Positions 1 to 5,920 of a stretch of 6,684 nt of DNA are shown piece by piece; positions within the stretch are counted from its first letter, which is position 1, and every line of letters starts with the position of its first letter. This stretch comes from Chloroflexota bacterium (GTDB lineage: Bacteria > Chloroflexota > Limnocylindria > P2-11E). The notes beneath the pieces were generated by a model. It was given only the letters and a program-made list of their open reading frames with translations, made no database searches and was not told the DNA's origin. The DNA is taken from the NCBI GenBank assembly GCA_005889445.1, contig VBGS01000115.1, forward strand, positions 1-6,684, written 5' to 3'. The position numbers and the translations under genes are program-made.

Positions 1-245
1 ACATGGCGGCATTCGTTCAGGCGAAGAAGCCCGGTGTGAACCTCATGTTCATGCGGGGCGGTCTCCTGCAGGGCCGCTATCGGCGTCTCGAAGGGACCGG
101 CCGGGCCGTCCGCTTCCTGCGGTTCGCCGAGAAGAAGGACGTTGACGCGGCGTCCGCGGAGATCCGCGCGATCGTCAAAGAGTGGTGCGCGGTGCGCGCG
201 CCTGCGAGCGCCAAGACCACGCCGACCCCACGCCCCCGTCGGTAG
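1..245 (+). CDS. DUF1801 / YdhG-like domain protein, C-terminal fragment cut by the window edge
   Basis: The reading frame is open to the left edge and ends at TAG (243-245), so only the last ~80 residues are visible. The first ATG, at position 3, is probably internal rather than the true start. The visible part resembles the end of the DUF1801 (YdhG-like, PF08818) fold: a beta-strand segment with GVNLMFMRG, then a glycine turn with LEGTGRAVRFLRF, then an acidic and hydrophobic helix (DVDAASAEIRAIVKEW). In this family the corresponding stretch reads like 'vNLgFfrGa...LeGtGk.mRhvkl' followed by a C-terminal helix. A Pro/Thr/Arg-rich tail of about 15 residues follows and looks disordered. The family has no firmly established biochemical role, so none is assigned. 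The gene converges with the GAF protein gene; only six bases separate the two stop codons. The family call is moderately sure because half or more of the protein is missing. Confidence 0.7.
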   Translation, partial: MAAFVQAKKPGVNLMFMRGGLLQGRYRRLEGTGRAVRFLRFAEKKDVDAASAEIRAIVKEWCAVRAPASAKTTPTPRPRR

Positions 246-251
246 CCCGAG

Positions 252-1361
252 CTATCCGCTGGACTCCGGCATGTCCGATCCGCCGCTCGAGCCCGAGCTC
301 ATCGCCTCGGCGGCGTAGGCAGTCTCGCCCTCCCACTCGACCGGCTCGTCCTCGTTCGGTCCGCGGCCCGCGGCGCCACGCACGACGAGCTGGCCCACGA
401 AGGATCCCAGCACCCCGGCGAGGTCCTCGTCGCTCTGGACATAGGGCTCTCGGCTGCGGCCCAGGACGAGCAGGCCGACGACGCCAGAGGTCGAGCTCAG
501 GGGCGCCACGATGACGTCGGCGGCATGGTCGGGGATCCACGATCGGGCCGAAGGATGGCGGAGCCGGACGGTCTCGCCGCCCGTGAGGACGTCCGCGAGC
601 GGCTCGTGCTCGAATGGGCGGGCGATTCGGAGCGGGAGATCGGTCTCCGGCCGGGCCGCGGACCGATCGAGAGCGCCATGCTCGTTGAGCAGCCAGAGCT
701 GTACGAGATCATGTTCGAGCTCGTCGCGGAGCAACACGCAGGCGCTCGCCAGCATGTCGGCTTGATCGGTGCCGAACAAGGAGAGCCGACCGAGCTCGTA
801 CAGCGCGAGCGCCTGCCTGCGCTCGGCCGATTCGCGGCGAGTCGCGCGCGCTCGGTGGAGCTCGAGGGTGACGAGCTCGGCGATCCCCATCGTCGCCAAC
901 ATGTCGGCCGCCGCGAACGTCCGGCCGACGCGCAGGCCCACAAGCGCGCCGGTCGTATCCGCGATGATCAGCGGAACGATGATCGCGGCGCCCGCGGTTC
1001 GGCCGTCGCCCAGCGGGATCGCGGAACGAACCTGGACGATCGCGCGGCTGCGGGCGATGTCCTCGACCGCCGCCTGCACCGCCGGCTCCGCGAAAGGATC
1101 CGTCGAAAGGTTGTAGGCGCGCGACAGACCGATCGGCTCACCGATCGCGAAGGCGAGCGCGTCGTACTGGCCAAGCGTCGCGAATGCGGCGAGCCGGACC
1201 GCCCATGCTTCGTCGTCCGTCTGAGCCTCGCTCGAGAGGACGACCGGTGTGCCGAGCATCCGCGCGACGACCGGAGAAGTCGCGGATTCTTGACGAAAGA
1301 TGCGATCCCCGGCGGCGCGGAACGATTTGGCCGCCTTTGCGTCTTTCAGGAACGACTCCAC
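252..1361 (-). CDS. Tandem GAF-domain protein without an output domain
   Basis: Cytoplasmic protein of 369 residues with two GAF-like modules. The first (about 30-170) is divergent: an acidic helical start, a central TDPFAEPAVQAAVEDIARSRAIV stretch split by a loop, then the beta-strand pair AAIIVPLIIADTTGALVGLRVG. The second (about 185-328) is more typical: an ALYELGRLSLFGTD helix, the strand VQLWLLNE, then VIVAPLSSTSGVVGLLVLGR and the closing helix DEDLAGVLGSFVGQLVV. GAF domains bind small ligands or mediate dimerisation, but no kinase, cyclase, phosphatase or DNA-binding domain follows. Residues 330-369 are a Gly/Ser/Glu-rich, probably disordered tail. The start is GTG at 1361: GGAG (1369-1372) lies 7 bases upstream, and the in-frame stop at 1413-1415 has no other usual start after it. 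It is the last gene of the minus-strand cluster, so a sensor or accessory role for the upstream oxygenase is possible but inferred. Confidence 0.85.
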   Translation of the reverse strand: MESFLKDAKAAKSFRAAGDRIFRQESATSPVVARMLGTPVVLSSEAQTDDEAWAVRLAAFATLGQYDALAFAIGEPIGLSRAYNLSTDPFAEPAVQAAVEDIARSRAIVQVRSAIPLGDGRTAGAAIIVPLIIADTTGALVGLRVGRTFAAADMLATMGIAELVTLELHRARATRRESAERRQALALYELGRLSLFGTDQADMLASACVLLRDELEHDLVQLWLLNEHGALDRSAARPETDLPLRIARPFEHEPLADVLTGGETVRLRHPSARSWIPDHAADVIVAPLSSTSGVVGLLVLGRSREPYVQSDEDLAGVLGSFVGQLVVRGAAGRGPNEDEPVEWEGETAYAAEAMSSGSSGGSDMPESSG

Positions 1362-1439
1362 CAGCGATCTCCGACCGCGCGAGCACTTCTGGTCCGCGTG
1401 ATCGGGGCAGCCTCAGCATCGGGGCCCGCATCGCTCGCG
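1362..1439. other. 78-base gap between the Rieske and GAF genes
   Basis: Besides the ribosome binding site, the only pattern seen is a direct repeat of ATCGGGGC at 1401-1408 and 1418-1425, 17 bases apart. The second copy runs into a GC-rich GGGGCCC core. No T-run or strong stem is visible that would make a rho-independent terminator, so read-through from the Rieske gene into the GAF gene is plausible. The repeat could be a chance product of high GC content or a protein binding site; the sequence alone does not decide. Confidence 0.3.
1369..1372 (-). promoter_or_regulatory. Shine-Dalgarno site deciding the GTG start of the GAF gene
   Basis: On the minus strand the bases read GGAG, with seven bases (1362-1368) to the GTG at 1361. 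This is a good position and makes the GTG the credible start, since no ATG lies between it and the in-frame stop at 1413-1415. Its presence means the gene can be translated independently of the upstream Rieske gene. Confidence 0.6.
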
Positions 1440-2534
1440 TCAACTCATCGAATGGTTCATGAACTCAGCGAGCAGTCGATGGAAATGATGAACGCCCGCT
1501 TCCCGCGTCGGCGAGTAGCGTCCGCGATCGTAGAGACGCGAACGAACGCCCCGCTGCACCGCTTCGACGACGGCCTCGTCCTCGCGCTCGACCCGATCGA
1601 GCGCGCCACCTGCTCCCTGCTCGCGTTTGGTCTCATCCCAGACGAACGGTAAGAACGAGACGCGGGTGCGATCGACCGCGAGCGGCGTGACGACGTTCAC
1701 CGACACGCCCCATGGATAGACGTTGAACATCGTCGTCGGAAAGAGCCAGAAGTAATAGGCCGCGACGCGCCGCGCGTGGTCGCGATGGGCCGGCGGAAGC
1801 GCAAACGCGGGCTCGCCCGCCTTCGCGATCCCGAGCTGCAGGACCCCGTGGCGCTGGAGCTCGACCGCGTATTCGCCGTAGTCGAGCGTCTGGGCGAGGC
1901 TCGCGTGGACATATGGGATGTGGAAACCCTCGAGATAGTTGTCGATGTAAAGCGCCCAGTTCGCGCTCACGACGTACTCACGCGCGCCCGGCTGATCGAA
2001 GCTGAGCGCGGAGAACGGGAGCTGGCCAAGCCGGGCTCGCAGCGGCGCCACGACATCCGCGATGGGCATCGCCGGGGCCAGCGCGACCAGGAGGAATCGC
2101 TCCCACGACCCGAGCGCGACCTCCGGTAAGTCGTCCTTTGGCGAAGGGAAGTTCGCGGTCCCTTCGAATTCGGGCATCGAGTGAAAGCGACCGTCCAGGG
2201 TGAAGCGGCGACCGTGATAGCGGCATCGCAGCTGTTGGGCGTGACCCGGGCCCTCGACGACGAGCGTGCCGCGGTGCGTGCAGACGTTGGAGAGGCAGCG
2301 GATCCGATCGCCAGTGTCGCGGACGAGGAGGAGAGGCTCGTTGAGTGTGCCCGGCATCAGCACGAACGGGTGCACCTGGCCCGGAACGCTCACCAGGCCG
2401 GCATGACCCGCGTAGTGCCATGTTCGGGCGAACACCGACTCCCACTGCGCACGGAACATGTCCGGATCCGAGTAGATCCGCGCGGGGAGCGTCTGGGCGA
2501 CATGGATGTCCGGGTCGATCTCGAAGCGCTCCAT
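1440..2534 (-). CDS. Rieske non-heme iron oxygenase, catalytic alpha subunit (CntA/GbcA/choline monooxygenase-like)
   Basis: Catalytic subunit of a two-component Rieske oxygenase, 364 residues, close to the usual length of the carnitine/glycine-betaine monooxygenase group. The N-terminal Rieske domain has the [2Fe-2S] signature C85-x-H87 and C104-x2-H107 with 16 residues between the pairs. The catalytic domain carries the mononuclear iron ligands H205 and H210 (in NYLEGFHIPYVH) and a likely third ligand D319 in REDEAVVEAVQRG, a pattern typical of the family. The residue thought to bridge electron transfer is Glu (E202), as in CntA-type enzymes, whereas naphthalene dioxygenase has Asp. These enzymes take electrons from a flavin/ferredoxin reductase and hydroxylate or demethylate the substrate; quaternary amines are known substrates in the group, but the substrate here is not known. 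No reductase gene is in the window. The ATG at 2534 overlaps the stop of the upstream LLM oxidoreductase gene (TGATG), implying translational coupling. Confidence 0.93.
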   Translation of the reverse strand: MERFEIDPDIHVAQTLPARIYSDPDMFRAQWESVFARTWHYAGHAGLVSVPGQVHPFVLMPGTLNEPLLLVRDTGDRIRCLSNVCTHRGTLVVEGPGHAQQLRCRYHGRRFTLDGRFHSMPEFEGTANFPSPKDDLPEVALGSWERFLLVALAPAMPIADVVAPLRARLGQLPFSALSFDQPGAREYVVSANWALYIDNYLEGFHIPYVHASLAQTLDYGEYAVELQRHGVLQLGIAKAGEPAFALPPAHRDHARRVAAYYFWLFPTTMFNVYPWGVSVNVVTPLAVDRTRVSFLPFVWDETKREQGAGGALDRVEREDEAVVEAVQRGVRSRLYDRGRYSPTREAGVHHFHRLLAEFMNHSMS

Positions 2535-3463
2535 CAGGTGCCCGCGAGCTCTTTCACGATCGGCGCGAGCTCCTCCACGTGAGGCCCGCGGAGACAGAAG
2601 TACGTGATCCCCAGACGCCTGCGCACCTCTTTGATGTGATCGCGTACCTGCTCGAGCGTCCCGATCCCCGCGTAGATCGATCGGCGCAGCACGTTGGGAT
2701 CGGCCTTGGCCTTCTCGGCGCGCTCGGCGATCGTCGCCTCGCGGTCATCGGTGAGCGTGACGTCGAGGAACTGGGAGAGCTCGATCTCCCCGAAGCGGTC
2801 GCCCGCGGCATCACGCACCCGAGCGATCTGCGCCCGCGCCGCCTCGTACGACACATCATCCGGACCCGTGGGCCTGGCACCGGCGCCGTACGGGATCACC
2901 GCGACGATGTCGGCCTCTCGACCGGCGAGCTCGAGGATGCGCGGTCCGCCGGCCGCGATGAGGAACGGCGGCCGCGGCTGCTGCACGGTCTGCGGCCGGC
3001 ACTCGGATCTGTCGGTACGGTAGTAGGTCCCCTCGAAGGTCACCTGGGCTTCGGTGAACAGCCGCTTCATGAGCGTCACGGCTTCGGCGAGCCGATCGAC
3101 ACGGACGCGGCCGCGTTCGAACGCGATCCCGGTGCTCTGGTAATCGCGGTCGTACCAGCCTGCGCCGAGCCCGACCTCGACGCGGCCGCCCGAGATCACG
3201 TCGAGCGTCGCGTATTCGCGCGCGAGGACGACCGGATTGCGGAAGTCGTTGTCGAGCACGAGGTTCCCGAGGCGAAGTGTGCTCGTCGCGGCGGCCGCGG
3301 CACCGAGCGCGGGCATGTTGCTCCACGCCCCGCCCACCATGTGATCGGGCATCGCGAGCGTCGCGTAGCCCATCGACTCGAGGCGCCTGGCTCGCGCGAT
3401 CCACTCGTCGCCGGAAGGCGCGCCGCCGCTCTGGGTCGCGAAGCGAATCGGCCGCCCGCTCAT
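2534..3463 (-). CDS. LLM-class flavin-dependent oxidoreductase, probably F420-dependent (TIGR03621/MSMEG_2516-like)
   Basis: Cytoplasmic luciferase-like monooxygenase-fold protein (TIM barrel) of 309 residues, a normal length. Family features in order: N-terminal strand IRFATQSGG (6-14), helix and strand ending in MGYATLAMPDHM (31-42), a TSTLRLGNLVL strand (60-70), NPVVLAREYATLDVISGGR (76-94), then the characteristic VGLGAGWYDRDYQSTGI (97-113), and PPFLIAAGGPRILELAGREADIV (165-187). The overall pattern best matches the F420 subfamily with members such as MSMEG_2516; FMN use cannot be excluded from sequence alone. Such enzymes transfer hydride from F420H2 to, or from, small molecules; the substrate is unknown. 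It is the first gene of the minus-strand cluster and its TGA overlaps the ATG of the Rieske oxygenase, so the two probably serve one pathway. The ATG at 3463 has no obvious Shine-Dalgarno sequence and sits 23 bases from the divergent GH57 start. Confidence 0.92.
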   Translation of the reverse strand: MSGRPIRFATQSGGAPSGDEWIARARRLESMGYATLAMPDHMVGGAWSNMPALGAAAAATSTLRLGNLVLDNDFRNPVVLAREYATLDVISGGRVEVGLGAGWYDRDYQSTGIAFERGRVRVDRLAEAVTLMKRLFTEAQVTFEGTYYRTDRSECRPQTVQQPRPPFLIAAGGPRILELAGREADIVAVIPYGAGARPTGPDDVSYEAARAQIARVRDAAGDRFGEIELSQFLDVTLTDDREATIAERAEKAKADPNVLRRSIYAGIGTLEQVRDHIKEVRRRLGITYFCLRGPHVEELAPIVKELAGT

Positions 3464-3486
3464 GCGAGGCAGGGTAACCGGCCAGA
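3464..3486. promoter_or_regulatory. 23-base divergent intergenic region between LLM and GH57 genes
   Basis: The start codons of the two divergent genes are separated by only 23 bases. No clear ribosome binding site is seen for either. On the plus strand TAACCG (3475-3480) lies exactly 12 to 7 bases before the GH57 ATG, where a -10 element of a leaderless transcript would sit, but it lacks the final T of TANNNT. Promoters must therefore be in this gap and/or inside the opposing coding regions. The in-frame TAA at 3475-3477 rules out a GH57 start further upstream. Confidence 0.35.
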
Positions 3487-5112
3487 ATGACGAGCGTGGG
3501 TACCTTCGTCCTCGCGCTGCACTCGCACCTTCCGTACTGCCGCGGCGCGGGACGGTGGCCGCACGGCGAGGAGTGGATCCACGAGGCGGTGCTCGGGACG
3601 TACCTGCCGCTGCTCGTGCTCCTTCACGACCTCCGCGACGCCGGTGTTCCGTACCGCATCGTCATCGGGCTCACGCCGGTCCTCATCGAGCAGCTCGCCG
3701 ATCAGGACGTCGACGTGCGGAGCCTCGAGTACATCGACGATCAGGTGCGCCGCGCGCAGAAGGACATCCGTCGCTTCGTGGATGCGGGCGATCCGCAGCG
3801 CGCGGCGCTCGCCGACTTCTATCTCGGCTCGTACCGGCGTCTCCGCGACGCGTATCGCTCGCGCTTCGGCCGCAATCTCGTCGGTGCGTTCGCGGACCTC
3901 GCGCGCACCGGTCATGTCGAGATCCTCACCTCGGCCGCGACGCACGGGTACCTTCCGCTGCTCGACCGCGCGAGCGTCGAGGCGCAGCTCCGCATCGGGC
4001 TCCGCTCTTCGAAGCGTCTCCTCGGTCTCGAGCCGACCGGGATCTGGCTCCCCGAGTGCGCATACGCCCCCGGTCTTGAGACGGTCCTGGAGGAGCACGG
4101 GATCACGCACTTCTTCACCGACGCCGCGCTCCTGCCGGGGCACGCACAACCGGCGCTCGCGGGCTCCCGTCGCCGCGGCCACAGCGAGCTGCGCCGCGCT
4201 CCGCCGCACGAAGCGCGGGTCGCGACCGCGCTCGCGCCGGAGGCAAGCGATGTCGACCTCCTGCGGCCGTACTACGTCGGCGCGTCCGACGTGGTGGCGA
4301 TCGCACGCCATGACCGTGTCTCCGGCCAGGTCTGGTCAGCGTTCATGGGCTATCCGGGCGACCCCGCGTACCGGGAGTTCCACCGCAAGGACGATCAGAG
4401 CGGGCTGCGGTACTGGCGCGTGACCTCGGTGCACAAGGGCCTCGCGGAAAAGGAGGATTACTCGCCGGGGCGCGCGGCGGAGCGCGCGCGCGACCACGCC
4501 TCCCACTTCGTCTCGGTCGTTCGCGACGAGCTTTCGAAGACCGCAAGCGACGGACATGACCCCTTGCTCGCGGTGACGTTCGACAGCGAGCTCTTCGGGC
4601 ACTGGTGGTTCGAAGGGGTCGACTGGCTCGGCATCGTGCTGCGTGAGATGTCGTCGAACGGCCCGATCATGTCGACGGCGAGCGAGTACCTGGGGCGCGA
4701 GCCGCCGCGCGCGCGCATCGCGCTCGCCGAAGGGTCGTGGGGAAAGAACAACGATCACTCGACCTGGTTGAACGAGGGCACCGCCTGGATGTGGGACGAG
4801 ATCGAGCGCCTCGCGACCGAGCTGCGTGCGTTATCGACGCTCGATGGCAGAAACGAGTTTCGCGAGCGTGCTTCGCGCCAGGCGACGCGCGAGCTCCTCC
4901 TTGCCGAGTCGAGCGATTGGCCGTTCCTCGTCACGACGGGTCAGGCCGCCGACTACGCGGTCGAGCGCTTTCGCGCGCACGCGCAGCGCTTCCGCCGCTC
5001 GATCGCGCTGACGCGCGCCGGCGACCCCGCCCAGGATGAGGTCGAGCTACGCAGCCTCGAGCGCGCCGACAATCCGTTCCCGGACGCGTCGCTCGCGGAC
5101 TTCGCGGGCTAG
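3487..5112 (+). CDS. GH57 1,4-alpha-glucan branching enzyme family protein (with DUF1957 C-terminal domain)
   Basis: Predicted to act on alpha-glucan (glycogen-type) by cutting alpha-1,4 links and re-attaching chains as alpha-1,6 branches; cytoplasmic, no signal peptide. At 541 residues it is near the length of TTHA1902, TK1436 and Rv3031. Conserved regions are in order: LHSHLPY (11-17), WPHGEEW (24-30), VEILTSAATHGYLPLL (144-159), WLPECAY (187-193) with the likely nucleophile E190, TFDSELFGHWWFEG (364-377) with the likely general acid/base D366, and the SWG...W.N segment (417-429). The C-terminal helical domain carries the typical LLLAESSDWPFLVTTGQA (470-487). The loop about 50 residues after the nucleophile is Arg/His-rich and contains no tyrosine, although tyrosine there is reported to matter for branching. 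The ATG at 3487 is supported by the in-frame TAA at 3475 and the family start pattern. No other glycogen genes are in the window. Confidence 0.93.
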   Translation: MTSVGTFVLALHSHLPYCRGAGRWPHGEEWIHEAVLGTYLPLLVLLHDLRDAGVPYRIVIGLTPVLIEQLADQDVDVRSLEYIDDQVRRAQKDIRRFVDAGDPQRAALADFYLGSYRRLRDAYRSRFGRNLVGAFADLARTGHVEILTSAATHGYLPLLDRASVEAQLRIGLRSSKRLLGLEPTGIWLPECAYAPGLETVLEEHGITHFFTDAALLPGHAQPALAGSRRRGHSELRRAPPHEARVATALAPEASDVDLLRPYYVGASDVVAIARHDRVSGQVWSAFMGYPGDPAYREFHRKDDQSGLRYWRVTSVHKGLAEKEDYSPGRAAERARDHASHFVSVVRDELSKTASDGHDPLLAVTFDSELFGHWWFEGVDWLGIVLREMSSNGPIMSTASEYLGREPPRARIALAEGSWGKNNDHSTWLNEGTAWMWDEIERLATELRALSTLDGRNEFRERASRQATRELLLAESSDWPFLVTTGQAADYAVERFRAHAQRFRRSIALTRAGDPAQDEVELRSLERADNPFPDASLADFAG

Positions 5113-5876
5113 GACTTCTTCGCGCCTCCGGCGGCGGGTGCCTTTGGTGCGCCGGGAGCGGCCTTGGGCGCGCCGCCCTTGGGGGCCTCGGCGCCGGCAG
5201 CGGGCTTCGCGCCCTCCGCGCCGGCCGCGGCAGGTGCCGCGGCAGCTTCGCCCTCGGCTGCGGCCTCGCCCTCGGCGGGAACGGCGGCCTCGGCGGCCTT
5301 GGGCTCCTCCTCGACCTTGACCGGTACGGCCTTGACCACGAGCACGTCCGGATCGTTCAGGACACGGAGGGTCGTCGCGTCGATGACCAGGTCGCGGACG
5401 AAGATCGCATCGTCGATCTCCAGCAGACCGGAGAGGTCGACGTCGATCGATCGCGGGATGTCCTGCGGGAACGCCTCGATCGTGACGTCGGAGAGCGCGT
5501 GCAGCAGGACTGCCCCGAGCCCGCGCACCGCGGGGGATTCCTTCACGAAGTGCAGCGGCACGTCGGCGTGCGTCTTTTCGGTGAGCGAGACGCGCGCGAA
5601 GTCGACATGCAGCATGCGGCCCGTCACGGGATCCCGGCTCACGTCGTGGATGAGCGCAGGGACCTCGCCACCGTCCAGGCCGGTCAGCGAGAGCAGCGTG
5701 GTGTTGCCCCAGCGGCGGTACGACAGCTCGAACGCGTGCATGTCCGTCTCGAGTGGCGTCGAGTCGGCGTCGCCGCCGAAGACGACGCCCGGCAGCACGC
5801 CCCTCCGGCGAAGGGTGTTCACCTTCTTGCCGAGAACGGCGCGCGTACGGACCGCGAGCTTTTGGGCTTCAGCCAA
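5109..5876 (-). CDS. rplY: 50S ribosomal protein L25 (TL5/CTC-type, long Ala-rich tail)
   Basis: Ribosomal protein that binds 5S rRNA in the large subunit. Residues ~5-95 form the L25 domain: LAVRTRAVLGKKVNTLRRRG (7-26), LPGVVFGG (28-35), and a DPVTGRMLHVDF strand (82-93) typical of the family. Residues ~100-187 form the second beta domain found in long TL5/CTC forms (VPLHFVKE, PQDIPRSIDVDLSGL, ending VLVVKAVPV). Residues 188-255 are a low-complexity Ala/Pro/Glu/Gly/Lys tail ending in AKKS, probably flexible. Start is TTG at 5876: AGGAG (5886-5890) lies nine bases upstream and the family N-terminus begins there. It lies 44 bases downstream of the lipoprotein gene on the same strand, and its stop codon shares CTAG with the convergent GH57 stop. 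Long L25 with an acidic or Ala-rich tail is common in high-GC Actinobacteria and Chloroflexota. Confidence 0.96.
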   Translation of the reverse strand: MAEAQKLAVRTRAVLGKKVNTLRRRGVLPGVVFGGDADSTPLETDMHAFELSYRRWGNTTLLSLTGLDGGEVPALIHDVSRDPVTGRMLHVDFARVSLTEKTHADVPLHFVKESPAVRGLGAVLLHALSDVTIEAFPQDIPRSIDVDLSGLLEIDDAIFVRDLVIDATTLRVLNDPDVLVVKAVPVKVEEEPKAAEAAVPAEGEAAAEGEAAAAPAAAGAEGAKPAAGAEAPKGGAPKAAPGAPKAPAAGGAKKS

Positions 5877-5885
5877 GACGAAACG

Positions 5886-5890
5886 CTCCT
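5886..5890 (-). promoter_or_regulatory. rplY: Shine-Dalgarno site deciding the TTG start of rplY
   Basis: The minus strand reads AGGAG with nine bases (5877-5885) before TTG at 5876. A strong site in front of a rare TTG codon supports this start over any downstream codon, and the L25 domain begins a few residues later. Confidence 0.7.
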
Positions 5891-5912
5891 ACGTGGTTCT
5901 TGCGGAGATCAA

Positions 5913-5918
5913 ATTCTA
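5913..5918 (-). promoter_or_regulatory. Possible -10 promoter element for rplY
   Basis: In the 44-base gap (5877-5920) between the lipoprotein stop and rplY, the minus strand reads TAGAAT, a good match to TANNNT, in an otherwise GC-rich setting. A convincing -35 (TTGACA-like) is not visible at 16-18 bases upstream, which would lie at the end of the lipoprotein gene. It could let rplY be transcribed separately from the lipoprotein gene. The call is weak. Confidence 0.3.
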
Positions 5919-5920
5919 GC

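Noticed and set aside
1401..1430. GC-rich stretch considered as a terminator between the Rieske and GAF genes
   Set aside because: It has a direct repeat but no stem of useful length and no T-run.
525..1652. Long plus-strand open frame of 375 codons opposite the GAF gene and the end of the Rieske gene
   Set aside because: It is a mirror of the high-GC codon bias. Its translation is Arg/Glu-rich with no recognisable domain, and the opposite strand carries clear GAF and Rieske oxygenase sequence.
2345..3490. Long plus-strand open frame of 381 codons opposite the LLM gene
   Set aside because: The opposite strand has an unmistakable LLM oxidoreductase with all family motifs. The plus-strand product is Arg/His-rich with no domain, and it would also run into the GH57 start.
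4123..4280. Possible frameshift in the divergent loop of the GH57 enzyme
   Set aside because: The other two frames give no better family match over this stretch, the frame stays open, and the distance between the two catalytic residues is near normal.
3460..4311. Minus-strand open frame of 283 codons within the GH57 gene
   Set aside because: It is an antisense shadow. The plus strand holds the GH57 catalytic motifs across the same stretch.
5164..5919. Plus-strand open frame of 251 codons opposite rplY, Ser/Thr/Ala-rich
   Set aside because: It is an antisense shadow of L25. The composition comes from reading the Ala-rich tail backwards, and it has no family features.
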